DNA from: Trametes villosa
Lineage: Eukaryota > Basidiomycota > Agaricomycetes > Polyporales > Polyporaceae
Direction: 5' to 3'
Length of the DNA: 64,000 bases
Assembly: GCA_002964805.2 (NCBI GenBank)
Contig: PUDQ02000105.1
Location: forward strand, 62,001-126,000
Below the pieces are notes generated by a model. That model ran no database searches. It was not told where the DNA came from and saw nothing but the letters and a program-made list of their open reading frames with translations. The translations under genes were made by a program, and so were the position numbers. How positions within the stretch are numbered: position 1 is the stretch's first letter; each line of letters begins with the position of its first letter. This document shows positions 56,176 through 64,000 of this stretch, in pieces.

Positions 56176-57016
56176 TCACCTGTACTGAACGCCCAGCGCT
56201 CACGTCTGATGGGCACCGCCGCTCTGCTCAAAATGGAAATTCAGGGCATCCGGGAACTGTACAGTTCTTAGCTAATACTGTATACATGTGGGCCGCCTGA
56301 CAACACATAAAATGCGGCTCTGACACGACGGAAACCTGCCAAACAACTCAACCAACTCCCCCTCTCTAACACTCATTCACATACCTTGAACACTACCATG
56401 GCACCGAAACGAGCGGCCATGTCGACAGGTGGGCACCCGCCGTCTGGGAAGAAACCGCGCGCGGCCGACAAGACCAGCACTGACGCCGCGAAGGGAGCCG
56501 CGAGCTCGCAGACCGGTGGCGGAGGGCGCGGCGCTGGCAATCAGGTGAGTAACTCATTCCTTCGCTGCAGTCACCCTTTACTAACCTGTCTCTCTTCGCG
56601 CCCTCGCAGAGTGCCACCGCTCCAGTTGCGCGCACGGAGTCGCAGAGCTCCGCCGCTTCCTCCTCGACGCGTGGTGGCAGTCGCAAGGTCACTTGCCGCA
56701 CCGAGGAAGAAGAGGCGGGCGAGCTTGCGCGCGAGGGCGTGGTTGTCGTTGAGGAAGGTTCGAGCGCGAGTCAAGCGAAGGCCTTGCGTCGCGACGACAG
56801 CGACAGCGATATCGAGATGGTCGACCCGGAGAAGGACGCGGACAGCGAGGAAGAGTCTTCTGACGCGGAGCTGGGTAAGCAACGCATCCCGCCATGCATA
56901 GACTGTGTACTTACCTCGGTGCTGCAGAACGCCTCAGCGCTGAGTGGACGTCGCCGGTGTATGCCTTCTATGGCAAGACACCCGACATCGTGTACCACAA
57001 GGGCCGTCGTGCCCAT

Positions 57017-57023
57017 GTGTTCC
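57017..57023. repeat. Left target-site duplication of FB2
   Basis: GTGTTCC, repeated at 59597-59603. Joining the flanks through one copy restores the codons for HVF-HCAAKGC of the transposase finger. Confidence 0.85.
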
Positions 57024-59596
57024 CACAAGCTGTGGCAGTTCTGATGCATCAGGTTCCGTCAAACGGCCTGCACCTTATTGCATCAGGTTCCGTCCTCGGC
57101 CGTGTCGTAATTTTCCCCCGGTAAAGCCCCCGGTGAAGCCACCGGGCCCTGCTATATATGGTAGGAGCCCGGCGGCAACAGTGCTATCAGCCCGAGATAA
57201 GCTCATTGGGCTTATCTTGGCTAGATAGCACTGCTAGCAGATCTCCGGCGCCCCCGGGCGCTTTTTTTTGATCAGCCACATCCCGATTAGGCAGGCCTGC
57301 CTCTGCCCACCACACTAGGGGCACTCTTTACTCAATTACTCGGCGACACCTGGGCGGATTTGCCTGGCAAGTGGCGCGTTCTGTTCGCATCTCCAGGGCC
57401 TACAAGACGCCGCAAACGCGAGCACAATCCGGTCAGTACTAATCGTTCTATTGAGCAATGTAACAGGCAGTTTGAGGCGACGCGATCTGGGCGATAGCTC
57501 GCCCATTTCGCGTCGCCTCTGCGCGCGTGTGGGCTCCCCGGAAAGCCCTTGTATAGGGCTTTTTAACGAGCCCAGGCGCGCCCGAATCCATCCAGTGGTT
57601 GTGACGCTGCCCTTTGTCCACTCTGGGCAGGAGGGCAGGGTCACCTCCCTGGCTCATATATGCCTCAATTCGTAGTGTACACCGCCAGAACTCCGGCAGA
57701 CCGTCTAAAACACAGCAGGCATGCGCTCATCTAATCTCCCAGGCTGGATATCCCTGGTAGACAAGCCTAGACAGGCTCGCCTTTGGGGCTTACCCCAGGG
57801 CAACAATCTGCTCCATATCTTGGGGAGCCGGGCGCGCGCCGCCATGATACGCATATCCCCGGAAAGCTGCGTTCAGCAGCTTTCCGTCGGTATGCTTTTC
57901 ATGACGATCCGACCGCTCCTCGTTGCACAGTTCCCTCTCCACCTCCCCATGTCATTCTCTCCCTCCCCTCCCCTCCCTTCTTCTAGCTCCCACCTGGGCC
58001 CTCCCAAAACTCGTTCATTAGGTCCCCTTATATGCTCCATACATGCCATAGTCATCCAGAGACCCAGATATTCCCTCTATTCCTCGGTATTTTGATGCTG
58101 CTGGTTTGTAGCATAGAATGCATAGGGACATGCTCCATTTGGCTATCAAGGCAGCTATGGGTTGGACTAGACATAGCTTAGGTACATAGTGGCAGCCTAT
58201 AGCTCTCTATAGCATCTGGAATGAAGAGAAACGGTGAGAAACTCGAAGAGATAGACATTTTACTATTCTACAGGGGCATACCATAGTGTTGCAGTATGTG
58301 CAAGCCCTAGGCAGCCGCCGAGACCGTCTTAAGACGGCCTGTGGCTGAGCACTGCCCGACACTATTCTTCCATATCTCCACCACGGGAGCTCGCATTCCT
58401 TAGATAATTTGCACACCTACAGTCGAACCCTGAACCTAATGTAATCTACACTTTCAGGCTAATCGGGCGGACGGGAGACCGGGGAGGGTGCTAGAAAGCG
58501 CACTCCCTGTTGGAGCTACTGATAAGCACATAGCGTAACAGGGAGAGGGAATGCCTGTAATCGCATCGTTTGAGCATCTTCTTATGGATGTGCTTGATAA
58601 CAGGAAGAAGAAATGAGCCGAAACCGCTGGGAAATGGGGGAGGGGTGGGCGAAAGAAGGGGCTGAGGTGTTTGACAAGGAGATGAGGCCGTTGTGTTCCA
58701 CCCAGCGGTCGGATCACTACGGTAAGCATATCGACGGAGAGCTGCGTTCAGCAGCCTTCCGGGGATATGCGTATCATAGCGACGCGCGGAGGCGTCGTCC
58801 CGCTGTGCCCAAAACCGTCGCCCACAGGCTGGCCCAGAGAGCCAAGCTCCCGGGCCTTCCCTGGGGGTCCCACCATGCCGGGTGGTCGGATGAGGAGATG
58901 TCCTACACACTTTGGAGGGTCAGTCAACGTATGGAGGGCAGCCCTCGCGAATTCATGGAGATCTGGGGTAGGGAGGTGACCCTGCCCTCCTGCCCAGAGT
59001 GGGCAGAGGGCAGCGTCACAACCGCTGGACGGATTTGCGCGCGCTCGGGCTCGTTAGGAAGCTCTGTATAAGGGCTTTCCGGGGAGCCCATGCGCGTGCG
59101 AATGCGACGCAAAACGGGCAAGATATCGCCCGGATCGCGTCGCCCTAAGCTGCCTACTACACCATCTGATATAACAGTCAGTACTTACCGGAATTCCTGC
59201 GTGTTTGCGGCGCCTTGTAGCCCTTGGAAATGCGAACAAAACGCGCCATTTGCGAGGCGGATCCGCCCAGGTTTCGCCGAGTAATTGAGTAAAGAGTGCC
59301 CCTAGTGTGGTGGGCAGAGGCAGGCCTGCCTAATCGGGATGTGGCTGATCAAAAAAAAGCGCCCGGGGGCGCCGGAGATCTGCTAGCAGTGCTATCTAGC
59401 CAAGATAAGCCCAATGAGCTTATCTCGGGCTGATAGCACTGTTGCCGCCGGGCTCCTACCATATATAGCAGGGCCCGGTGGCTTCACCGGGGGCTTTACC
59501 GGGGGAAAATTACGACACGGCCGAGGACGGAACCTGATGCAATAAGGTGCAGGCCGTTTGACGGAACCTGATGCATCAGAACTGCAACAGCAGCTG
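57024..59596. mobile_element. Foldback-type DNA element FB2 (2,573 bp) with ~0.9-kb arms
   Basis: The ends are CACAAGCTGTGGCAGTTCTG (left) and CAGCTGCTGTTGCAGTTCTG (right, complement). The arms, 57,024-57,930 and 58,690-59,596, are highly similar inverted copies. Landmarks in both are ATGCATCAGGTTCCGTC repeated twice near the tip, GAGATAAGCTCATTGGGCTTATCTT palindrome, TTTTTTTTGATCAGCC, and GAAAGCTGCGTTCAGCAGCTTTC near the inner end. The centre (57,930-58,690) is non-coding. The end pattern and internal layout match FB1. No transposase is encoded. The 7-bp target duplication does not fit the 8 bp of its hAT host, so its mobiliser is another, unidentified transposase. Confidence 0.85.
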
Positions 59597-59603
59597 GTGT
59601 TCC
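59597..59603. repeat. Right target-site duplication of FB2
   Basis: GTGTTCC, identical to 57017-57023. Confidence 0.85.
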
Positions 59604-62600
59604 ATTGCGCGGCCAAGGGGTGCCAGTATTCCTGCCGCCGGTACCTCGACACCAGCGACTCCTCCTCAACCGGCAACCTGCGCCGTCACGTCCAGAAGTG
59701 CTGGGGCTCCGACGTCCTCAAGGAAGCGGACAATGCTGCGAGCGTTGACAAGGTGCGCGAGAAGATCGTTGGCGGTCTGAAGCGCGACAGCGTCATCATG
59801 TATTCGTTCGAGCGCAAGAAAGGGGAGGTTATTTACTCGCACCGCACGCACACGCGCGCGGAGACAAGGTATGTCTGTCGATGTTGCTTGCGTGCTCATG
59901 CTAATGTCTGTCCACCTAGGGTCGAGATCGTCAAATGGGTGACGCAGAGTATGCGCCCCCACAAGGTCGTTAAGGACCCGGGCTTCCTCACCCTCATGAA
60001 GACCGGGCGACCCGGGTACTGGGTGCCCTCGCCCTCGACCGTCGCGCGCGACATCCACATCATCTACAGTAAGGTCCGGGAGAAGATAGCCCGCATCCTA
60101 CAAGAATACGAGGGCGACATAAGCTTCGGTACAGACTGCTGGTCGGCTCCCAACCACCGCCCATTCATTGCGGTCTCCGTACATTTTGTCCTGCGCGACG
60201 AACCGATTAGCATGCTCTTGGACCTTGTCGAGGTCCCCGAGGTACGTGTACGATCATACTTACTTGCTTGTGGCTCACTCGTATGTGCGCGCGCAGTCGC
60301 ACTCGGGCGAGAACCTCGCGGATGCATTCCTGCAGATCCTGAACGGTTTCGGTGTCGTGGAAAAGGTTAGTACAATTTGCCTGCGCGCGAGATGGCTCAA
60401 CTCACGTCAGGCTCGCAGATGCTTGGTCTGGCGTGTGATAACGCCTCGCCGAACGACGTCTTGACGGCTCTCCTGGGCGAGCGCATCGAGAACTTCGACG
60501 GTGCCCTCGGGCGTGTGCGCTGCTTCGCACATGTGATCAACCTCGTCGTCAAAACCCTCCTCCGACAATTCGACATACCGAAGGGCGGGGTGGGCGACGA
60601 TGAATCGGATGATGACGACAATGAAGAGGGCGCGTCCGACACCGGCGAGGACAAGGATCTGGAGGCGATGCTGCTTGGGCTTGAGGGTGAGCTCGAGAAT
60701 GTCGATGATGATGACGGGTGGGTCAACGAAATCGCGGCCATGACCCCAGAGGAGCGCGAGGAGTTCCAGATCGCGGTCCGCCCCGTTCGCAAAGTCCTGT
60801 GGAAGGTGAGTGTGTCCACTTGTGCACGTCTCAGGCGCACACTCACCGCGTACCAGCTTCGCAAGTTCGCGTTGCGGGTGGTGAACTCCACCACGATCTT
60901 GCTGCCGGCGTTCAAGAAACGCTGCGTGGAGTTGAAGCTGCGCCAGCGGCTCATCCCGCGCGACGTCTCTACCCGCTGGAACTCCACGCATGACATGTTG
61001 CTTGTCGCATTGGAGCTCCAGCAGGTTGTGGACTCGATGTGCGCGGATCGTACGTTGGAGTTGCGCAAGTACGAACTCAGCGCACGCGAGTGGACAATCG
61101 CTCGCCAGCTGGCGGACGTCCTTAAGGTTTGAACTTCAACTCGATTGGCAGCCCGACACTCATGAACCTTATTTGTAAACCTTCGTGTGGTCTCTCCCTC
61201 TCGCGCTCGCTGTCGTCTCCCTTTGGTTGCATCCTATCTGGCTGGACCAGGTGTTCAAGGATGCGACCCTCTTCTTCTCTCGCGGCACCCCCAACTTGGC
61301 GACCGTGATCCCCGCCATGGACCTCATCGACCAACGGCTCGCGACAAAGCACAAGCAGACGTCCAAGTATGATTTCGCGATCCGGACGGCCATGGGTCTA
61401 GCCAAACGGACCCTCAACAAGTACTATGAACTCACTGACGCCTCGGAGGCCTACCGCATCGCCATGAGTAGGTTCCCTCGTGTTATAAGATGTTTGCAGC
61501 CGCTGATCGTCCGTGTATAGTCCTCCACCCGAGCTTCAAGACGGCCTACTTCGAGAAGGCGGGGTGGCCTGCTGAATGGATCAGCGTCGCTGAAGACATC
61601 ACCCGCAAGCAGTACGAGAGCAAGTACGCGACTCGCCACGTCGACATCCCCGAGGGCCCTGCAAACGTGTCCGTGGACGAGGCACGCAGCGCCCGCGCGC
61701 AGGTATGCATTGTGTGCCCTCCGCGCATTCCGGGAGGACTGATGGAGCTCTGCAGAAGTCCACAGACGGCGACACCAACGGCAACATCTTCGATAACATC
61801 CCGTTCCTCGACGCGGATGCTCCGGCGGCCGACACCGATGAGCTCAAGCGGTACCTCGCGGCGGAGGTCGTCCCCGTCAAGGACGCCATCTCCTGGTGGC
61901 AGGGCAAGTGCAAGACCTATCCGCACCTCTCCCGCATGGCAATCGACTACCTCACGATCCCTGGTGCGTCCCTAGTTCGTCTATGTGCAGCATCAACCGC
62001 TAACATACTCATGCGCACGACTAGCCACCTCGGTCAAGGTCGAGCGCATTTTTAGCCGCGGCCGACTCCTTCTCTCCCATGTCCGCAACCGCCTCTCCGC
62101 AGAGAGCACGCGCGCGAGCATCTGCCTCGGTGTTTGGGCTGAGCACGGCCTCGTCGACACGGCTGACATGTTCCATGCAGCTCAGCTCCCGGAGGTCGAG
62201 GAGCCAGCCTCCTGATCATGTATAATCTTCTTCTGTGATTCGTCCACATGTAAACCCGTCGCTCTCGCCGATTGGCCGTCTTCCCTTGGTATGAACCTGT
62301 CTTTGCCCAATGAGGAGGCCCCGTCCGTGTGTCGGTGGAATGCACGGCGCACGCGCGAAGACTCCTATGTACGTGCGGCCCCATCCTCCGAAGTTCGAAC
62401 GCGCACCCAGCACGCGTGTGCCCCGCCCAGTGCGCAATTGATTTTGTGCAGGCCCCGCCCGCCTCATGTCCTGTTTCGACGCTTCAGCAGACCTCCAAGC
62501 CGTTCTGATTATGATGGGATTCAAGCTGCACATGGTGAGCAGTAGACTAGTCCTGTTTTTTCGCTGATTTTTGGGTGATAGCGATCCGTGTAGGCCTGCG

Positions 62601-62714
62601 AGATCGACCTGGCGCGCCTTATATCTGCGCCAGGCGATCTCTATCCCCCGCATTGCCTTCCTGCCCGCCTCGCTCTCTGTCGCCCACCCCGCTCCTCACT
62701 TACACCCTCCGTCC

Positions 62715-63641
62715 ATGAGTGCGCCATCTCCTGACTCTGCGTCCATCGCGACCAGCCCCACCCTGCGCACCACATCTCCTGAGCCCGTGCTCCTCGCGAC
62801 CGGCGCGTCCTCGCGCGCGTCCTCTCCCGTGGTGACGATTCCCGCTCCGGCCGCCGAGGAAACATCCGCCGTGCCGCCTGCCGCACCCGCCGCACCCGCC
62901 CCGCCCGCTGCGCTACCGACCGGAGCGGCGATGCAGCTCCGCGTCGATGGGTGGACCGACTTCGGCCACAACACGCTGATGACCGTTGTCGCAGTCATCG
63001 AGGACAGCATGGTCGTTAGCAATGTACGTCTTGCGCGGCCACCTAATCATGATGTGCCAGGATGTCCGACTAATGCCCTCGCAGTTTACATTGCCGCATG
63101 ACTATATGGAGTTGCAAGCCTCGCGCACGTGCTGGCAGGGCTGGATCGACATCGTCAACCATCCCCGAGGCCTGGGGATGCTGCCTCCCACGACCACCGA
63201 CCGGCAGCGCGCCGCGATCCGCGGTCTCGCGCGCGCGCTCATCTACTTAGGCGCGTACAACGCAGGGCCCGGTCCCGAATGGGACTGGGCTCATTTCATT
63301 CAACATGTGCAGAGCGTGGTGGCGGCGGAGAACCTGTCCGGGGAGCACCAGGTGGAGCTCATCCTCGACTGGGTCCGGCAAGAGCATCAGGTAAGTGCAT
63401 TCTGTATAAAGCTTGCCGTGCGTGTTCAGAACATTCAAGTTGGCAGGCCTCTAGCGCCTGGAAGGCATCGCGACAGGCTGTGCACGCGGACGACCCCACA
63501 CAGGGTGTCTTCTCATCGGCTGTCTCCGAGGAGGATGCGCAACCTGTCACCTCGTCGAGCCCCTTGGAGGAAGGCTCCGAGGACTCCTATGATAGTGATA
63601 GCAGCCTCCCGTCGTTGTGTACTATGATAGATTCTGAGTAG
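62715..63641 (+). CDS. Second gene inside the hAT element (269 aa, 3 exons, unknown)
   Basis: Exons 62715-63023, 63085-63390, 63447-63641; both introns are GT..AG (61 and 56 nt) and phase 0. The first 80 or so residues are Ser/Pro/Ala-rich and disordered. A folded-looking middle follows (GWTDFGHNTLMTVV, TLPHDYMELQ, CWQGWIDIVNHPRG, a helical AIRGLARALIYLG, then W-D-W-AHFIQHV), and the C-terminus is acidic and Ser-rich. I recognise no family. The gene lies between the transposase stop and the right terminal repeat, in the same orientation as the transposase, so it moves with the element. It might help transposition or be captured host sequence; neither can be decided here. Another ATG lies in frame upstream in the same open frame, so the start is provisional. 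Confidence 0.7.
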
Positions 63642-63719
63642 CGGCGCGTAAAATATATTCTCTGTGTCTTTGCGTATGTTTTCGGAACCGCAAGGATGTC
63701 TGCAAGTACTCCTAACCCG

Positions 63720-63858
63720 AGCACATACCCGTGGCGGGTACGGGTAGCGCCCACCCGTCTGACTCAGCGCTTAACCCGCAACCCGCCACGACCCCCGGGT
63801 TGGCGGGTGCGGGTTGCGCGGGTGTGGGTACGGGTTGCACAAAAAAAACCCGGGGGTG
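63720..63858. repeat. Right subterminal repeats of the hAT element
   Basis: Closely packed ACCCG, CCCGT and CGGGT motifs (for example CAACCCGCCACGACCCCCGG) and an A8 run just inside the terminal repeat. They mirror the left end at 56,036-56,175. Confidence 0.75.
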
Positions 63859-63875
63859 ACCCGTGGTGATCCCTA

Positions 63876-63883
63876 GTTTACTT
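63876..63883. repeat. Right target-site duplication of the hAT element
   Basis: GTTTACTT, identical to 56011-56018. The host sequence resumes at 63884 with the N-terminal codons of the Plavaka transposase on the minus strand. Confidence 0.92.
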
Positions 63884-64000
63884 TACCCGTGCTTCTCCGC
63901 TAACTGCGCCACGGCGTTTTCAGGTGGCTTTGCAGGGTGTCGGGAGGGCATGCGAGCGGTACCCAGGCGGAAGGAGGAAGGCAAAAGATATATTCGAGGA

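Larger units (their letters stand above)
56398..62215 (+). pseudogene. hAT transposase, interrupted by foldback element FB2
   Basis: Exons: 56398-56544, 56610-56874, 56928-57023 plus 59604-59868 (exon 3, split by FB2), 59920-60241, 60297-60365, 60419-60805, 60857-61126, 61251-61467, 61521-61702, 61756-61963, 62025-62215. With FB2 and one target duplication left out, the reading is 872 codons with no stop. An acidic, disordered N-terminus precedes a BED-like zinc finger (HCAAKGC..CRRYLDT..NLRRHVQKCWG), which is exactly where FB2 sits. The RNase H-like core shows FGTDCWSAPN and LGLACDNASPND with the first acidic residues, and RDVSTRWNSTHD. The C-terminal hAT dimerisation region reads SVKVERIFSRGRLLLSHVRNRLS. 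As it stands the gene cannot make the full protein unless FB2 is removed. Confidence 0.88.
56019..63875. mobile_element. hAT transposon, 7,857 bp, carrying a nested element
   Basis: The terminal inverted repeat TAGGGATCACCACGGGT (56019-56035) is perfectly repeated in inverse at 63859-63875, flanked by the 8-bp direct repeat GTTTACTT. Inside are a transposase gene, a second gene (62715-63641) and foldback element FB2. Without FB2 and one copy of its target duplication the element is 5,277 bp. It sits in the 5' coding part of the Plavaka transposase and so arrived after it. Perfect terminal repeats and otherwise open genes suggest a fairly recent insertion. Confidence 0.93.
53572..63951 (-). 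pseudogene. Plavaka/Tnp2 (CACTA-like) transposase, broken in several ways
   Basis: Cut-and-paste transposase of the fungal Plavaka (Tnp2) group. N-terminal piece 63951-63884; then, beyond the hAT insertion, 56018-55748; intron 55747-55698; then 55697-53572. Visible features: a Cys/His cluster (YVCSCATYCKG..YFRHR), a disordered acidic stretch, a second zinc cluster (CVGSC..CPKC), the catalytic region with SIDGAQLYRSK and LADGPAMALM, a zinc knuckle (GHTGRRGCRVYCP), FPLDYMHL, and the late motif SFDRPP. Breaks: TAA at 63885-63883 beside the hAT target site; TAA at 55073-55071 where family members have a sense codon; one C missing from the run at 53948-53954, which shifts frame after SFDRPP; and loss of everything after GDLGGKIQQ where FB1 begins. 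Recognition is from family knowledge; the breaks are read directly. Confidence 0.85.

Noticed and set aside
58613..59071. 152-codon frame inside foldback element FB2
   Set aside because: It runs through one inverted arm, and its mirror exists in the other arm with different stops. It has no motif and is better explained as open by chance in GC-rich repeat DNA.
57024..59596. FB2 as a non-autonomous derivative of its hAT host
   Set aside because: Its ends do not resemble TAGGGATCACC and its target duplication is 7 bp, not 8, so the hAT is unlikely to have moved it.
1..64000. CRISPR arrays, rRNA or tRNA genes, bacterial operons
   Set aside because: No evenly spaced direct repeats with spacers, no rRNA core sequences and no complete tRNA cloverleaf were found. 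The spliced genes show the DNA is eukaryotic.

Overview
The window reads as nuclear DNA of an agaricomycete (mushroom-forming) fungus, with a polypore the best guess. The genes have many introns of 50-70 nt with GT..AG borders. The coding repertoire is typical of Agaricomycetes: expanded F-box proteins, a Plavaka-type Tnp2 transposase, a hAT transposase with a BED-like finger, and a PHD-SET protein. Organism placement is inference; no rRNA, tRNA or mitochondrial marker is present.

Bases 1 to about 38,000 are an expanded tandem array. Its unit is an F-box gene on the + strand followed by decaying pieces of a dynamin-like GTPase gene on the - strand, plus pieces of an unidentified membrane-protein gene and a conserved non-coding block. 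Six F-box paralogues start at 2915, 9527, 12697, 18615, 25732 and 33411. I traced all six exon by exon. Each gives an uninterrupted reading frame of about 595-703 codons with the same intron positions and phases, although their sequences have diverged considerably. Two further F-box fragments lie near 1,140 and 23,600. In contrast, every dynamin copy in the array is broken. The four that keep the 5' end all lack the same part of the GTPase domain.

Bases 38,000 to 50,700 hold two single-copy, intact genes that converge: a 787-codon dynamin-like GTPase (39984-42894, ten exons, +) and a 1604-codon PHD/SET protein of the Set3/MLL5 type (43498-48382, two exons, -). This block is bracketed by an inverted duplication of about 1.3 kb (37,495-38,880 and 48,520-49,745). 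The duplication contains the 5' flank of the SET gene and more dynamin debris.

Bases 50,700 to 64,000 are a nest of transposons. A Plavaka/Tnp2 transposase gene (-) is the oldest layer. It has an in-frame stop and a one-base frameshift, and its 3' part ends at a 2.8-kb foldback element (50748-53571). Its 5' end is split by a 7.86-kb hAT element (56019-63875) with a perfect 8-bp target duplication and 17-bp terminal repeats. The hAT carries an 872-codon transposase and an unrelated second gene of 269 codons. Its transposase exon 3 is split by a second foldback element (57024-59596) of the same family, with a 7-bp target duplication. Reading across that duplication once restores the transposase frame.

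The most notable points are the layered insertions with their junctions still legible, the two-gene hAT, the foldback family with roughly 0.9-kb arms, and the contrast between preserved F-box genes and decayed dynamin copies that share one deletion.
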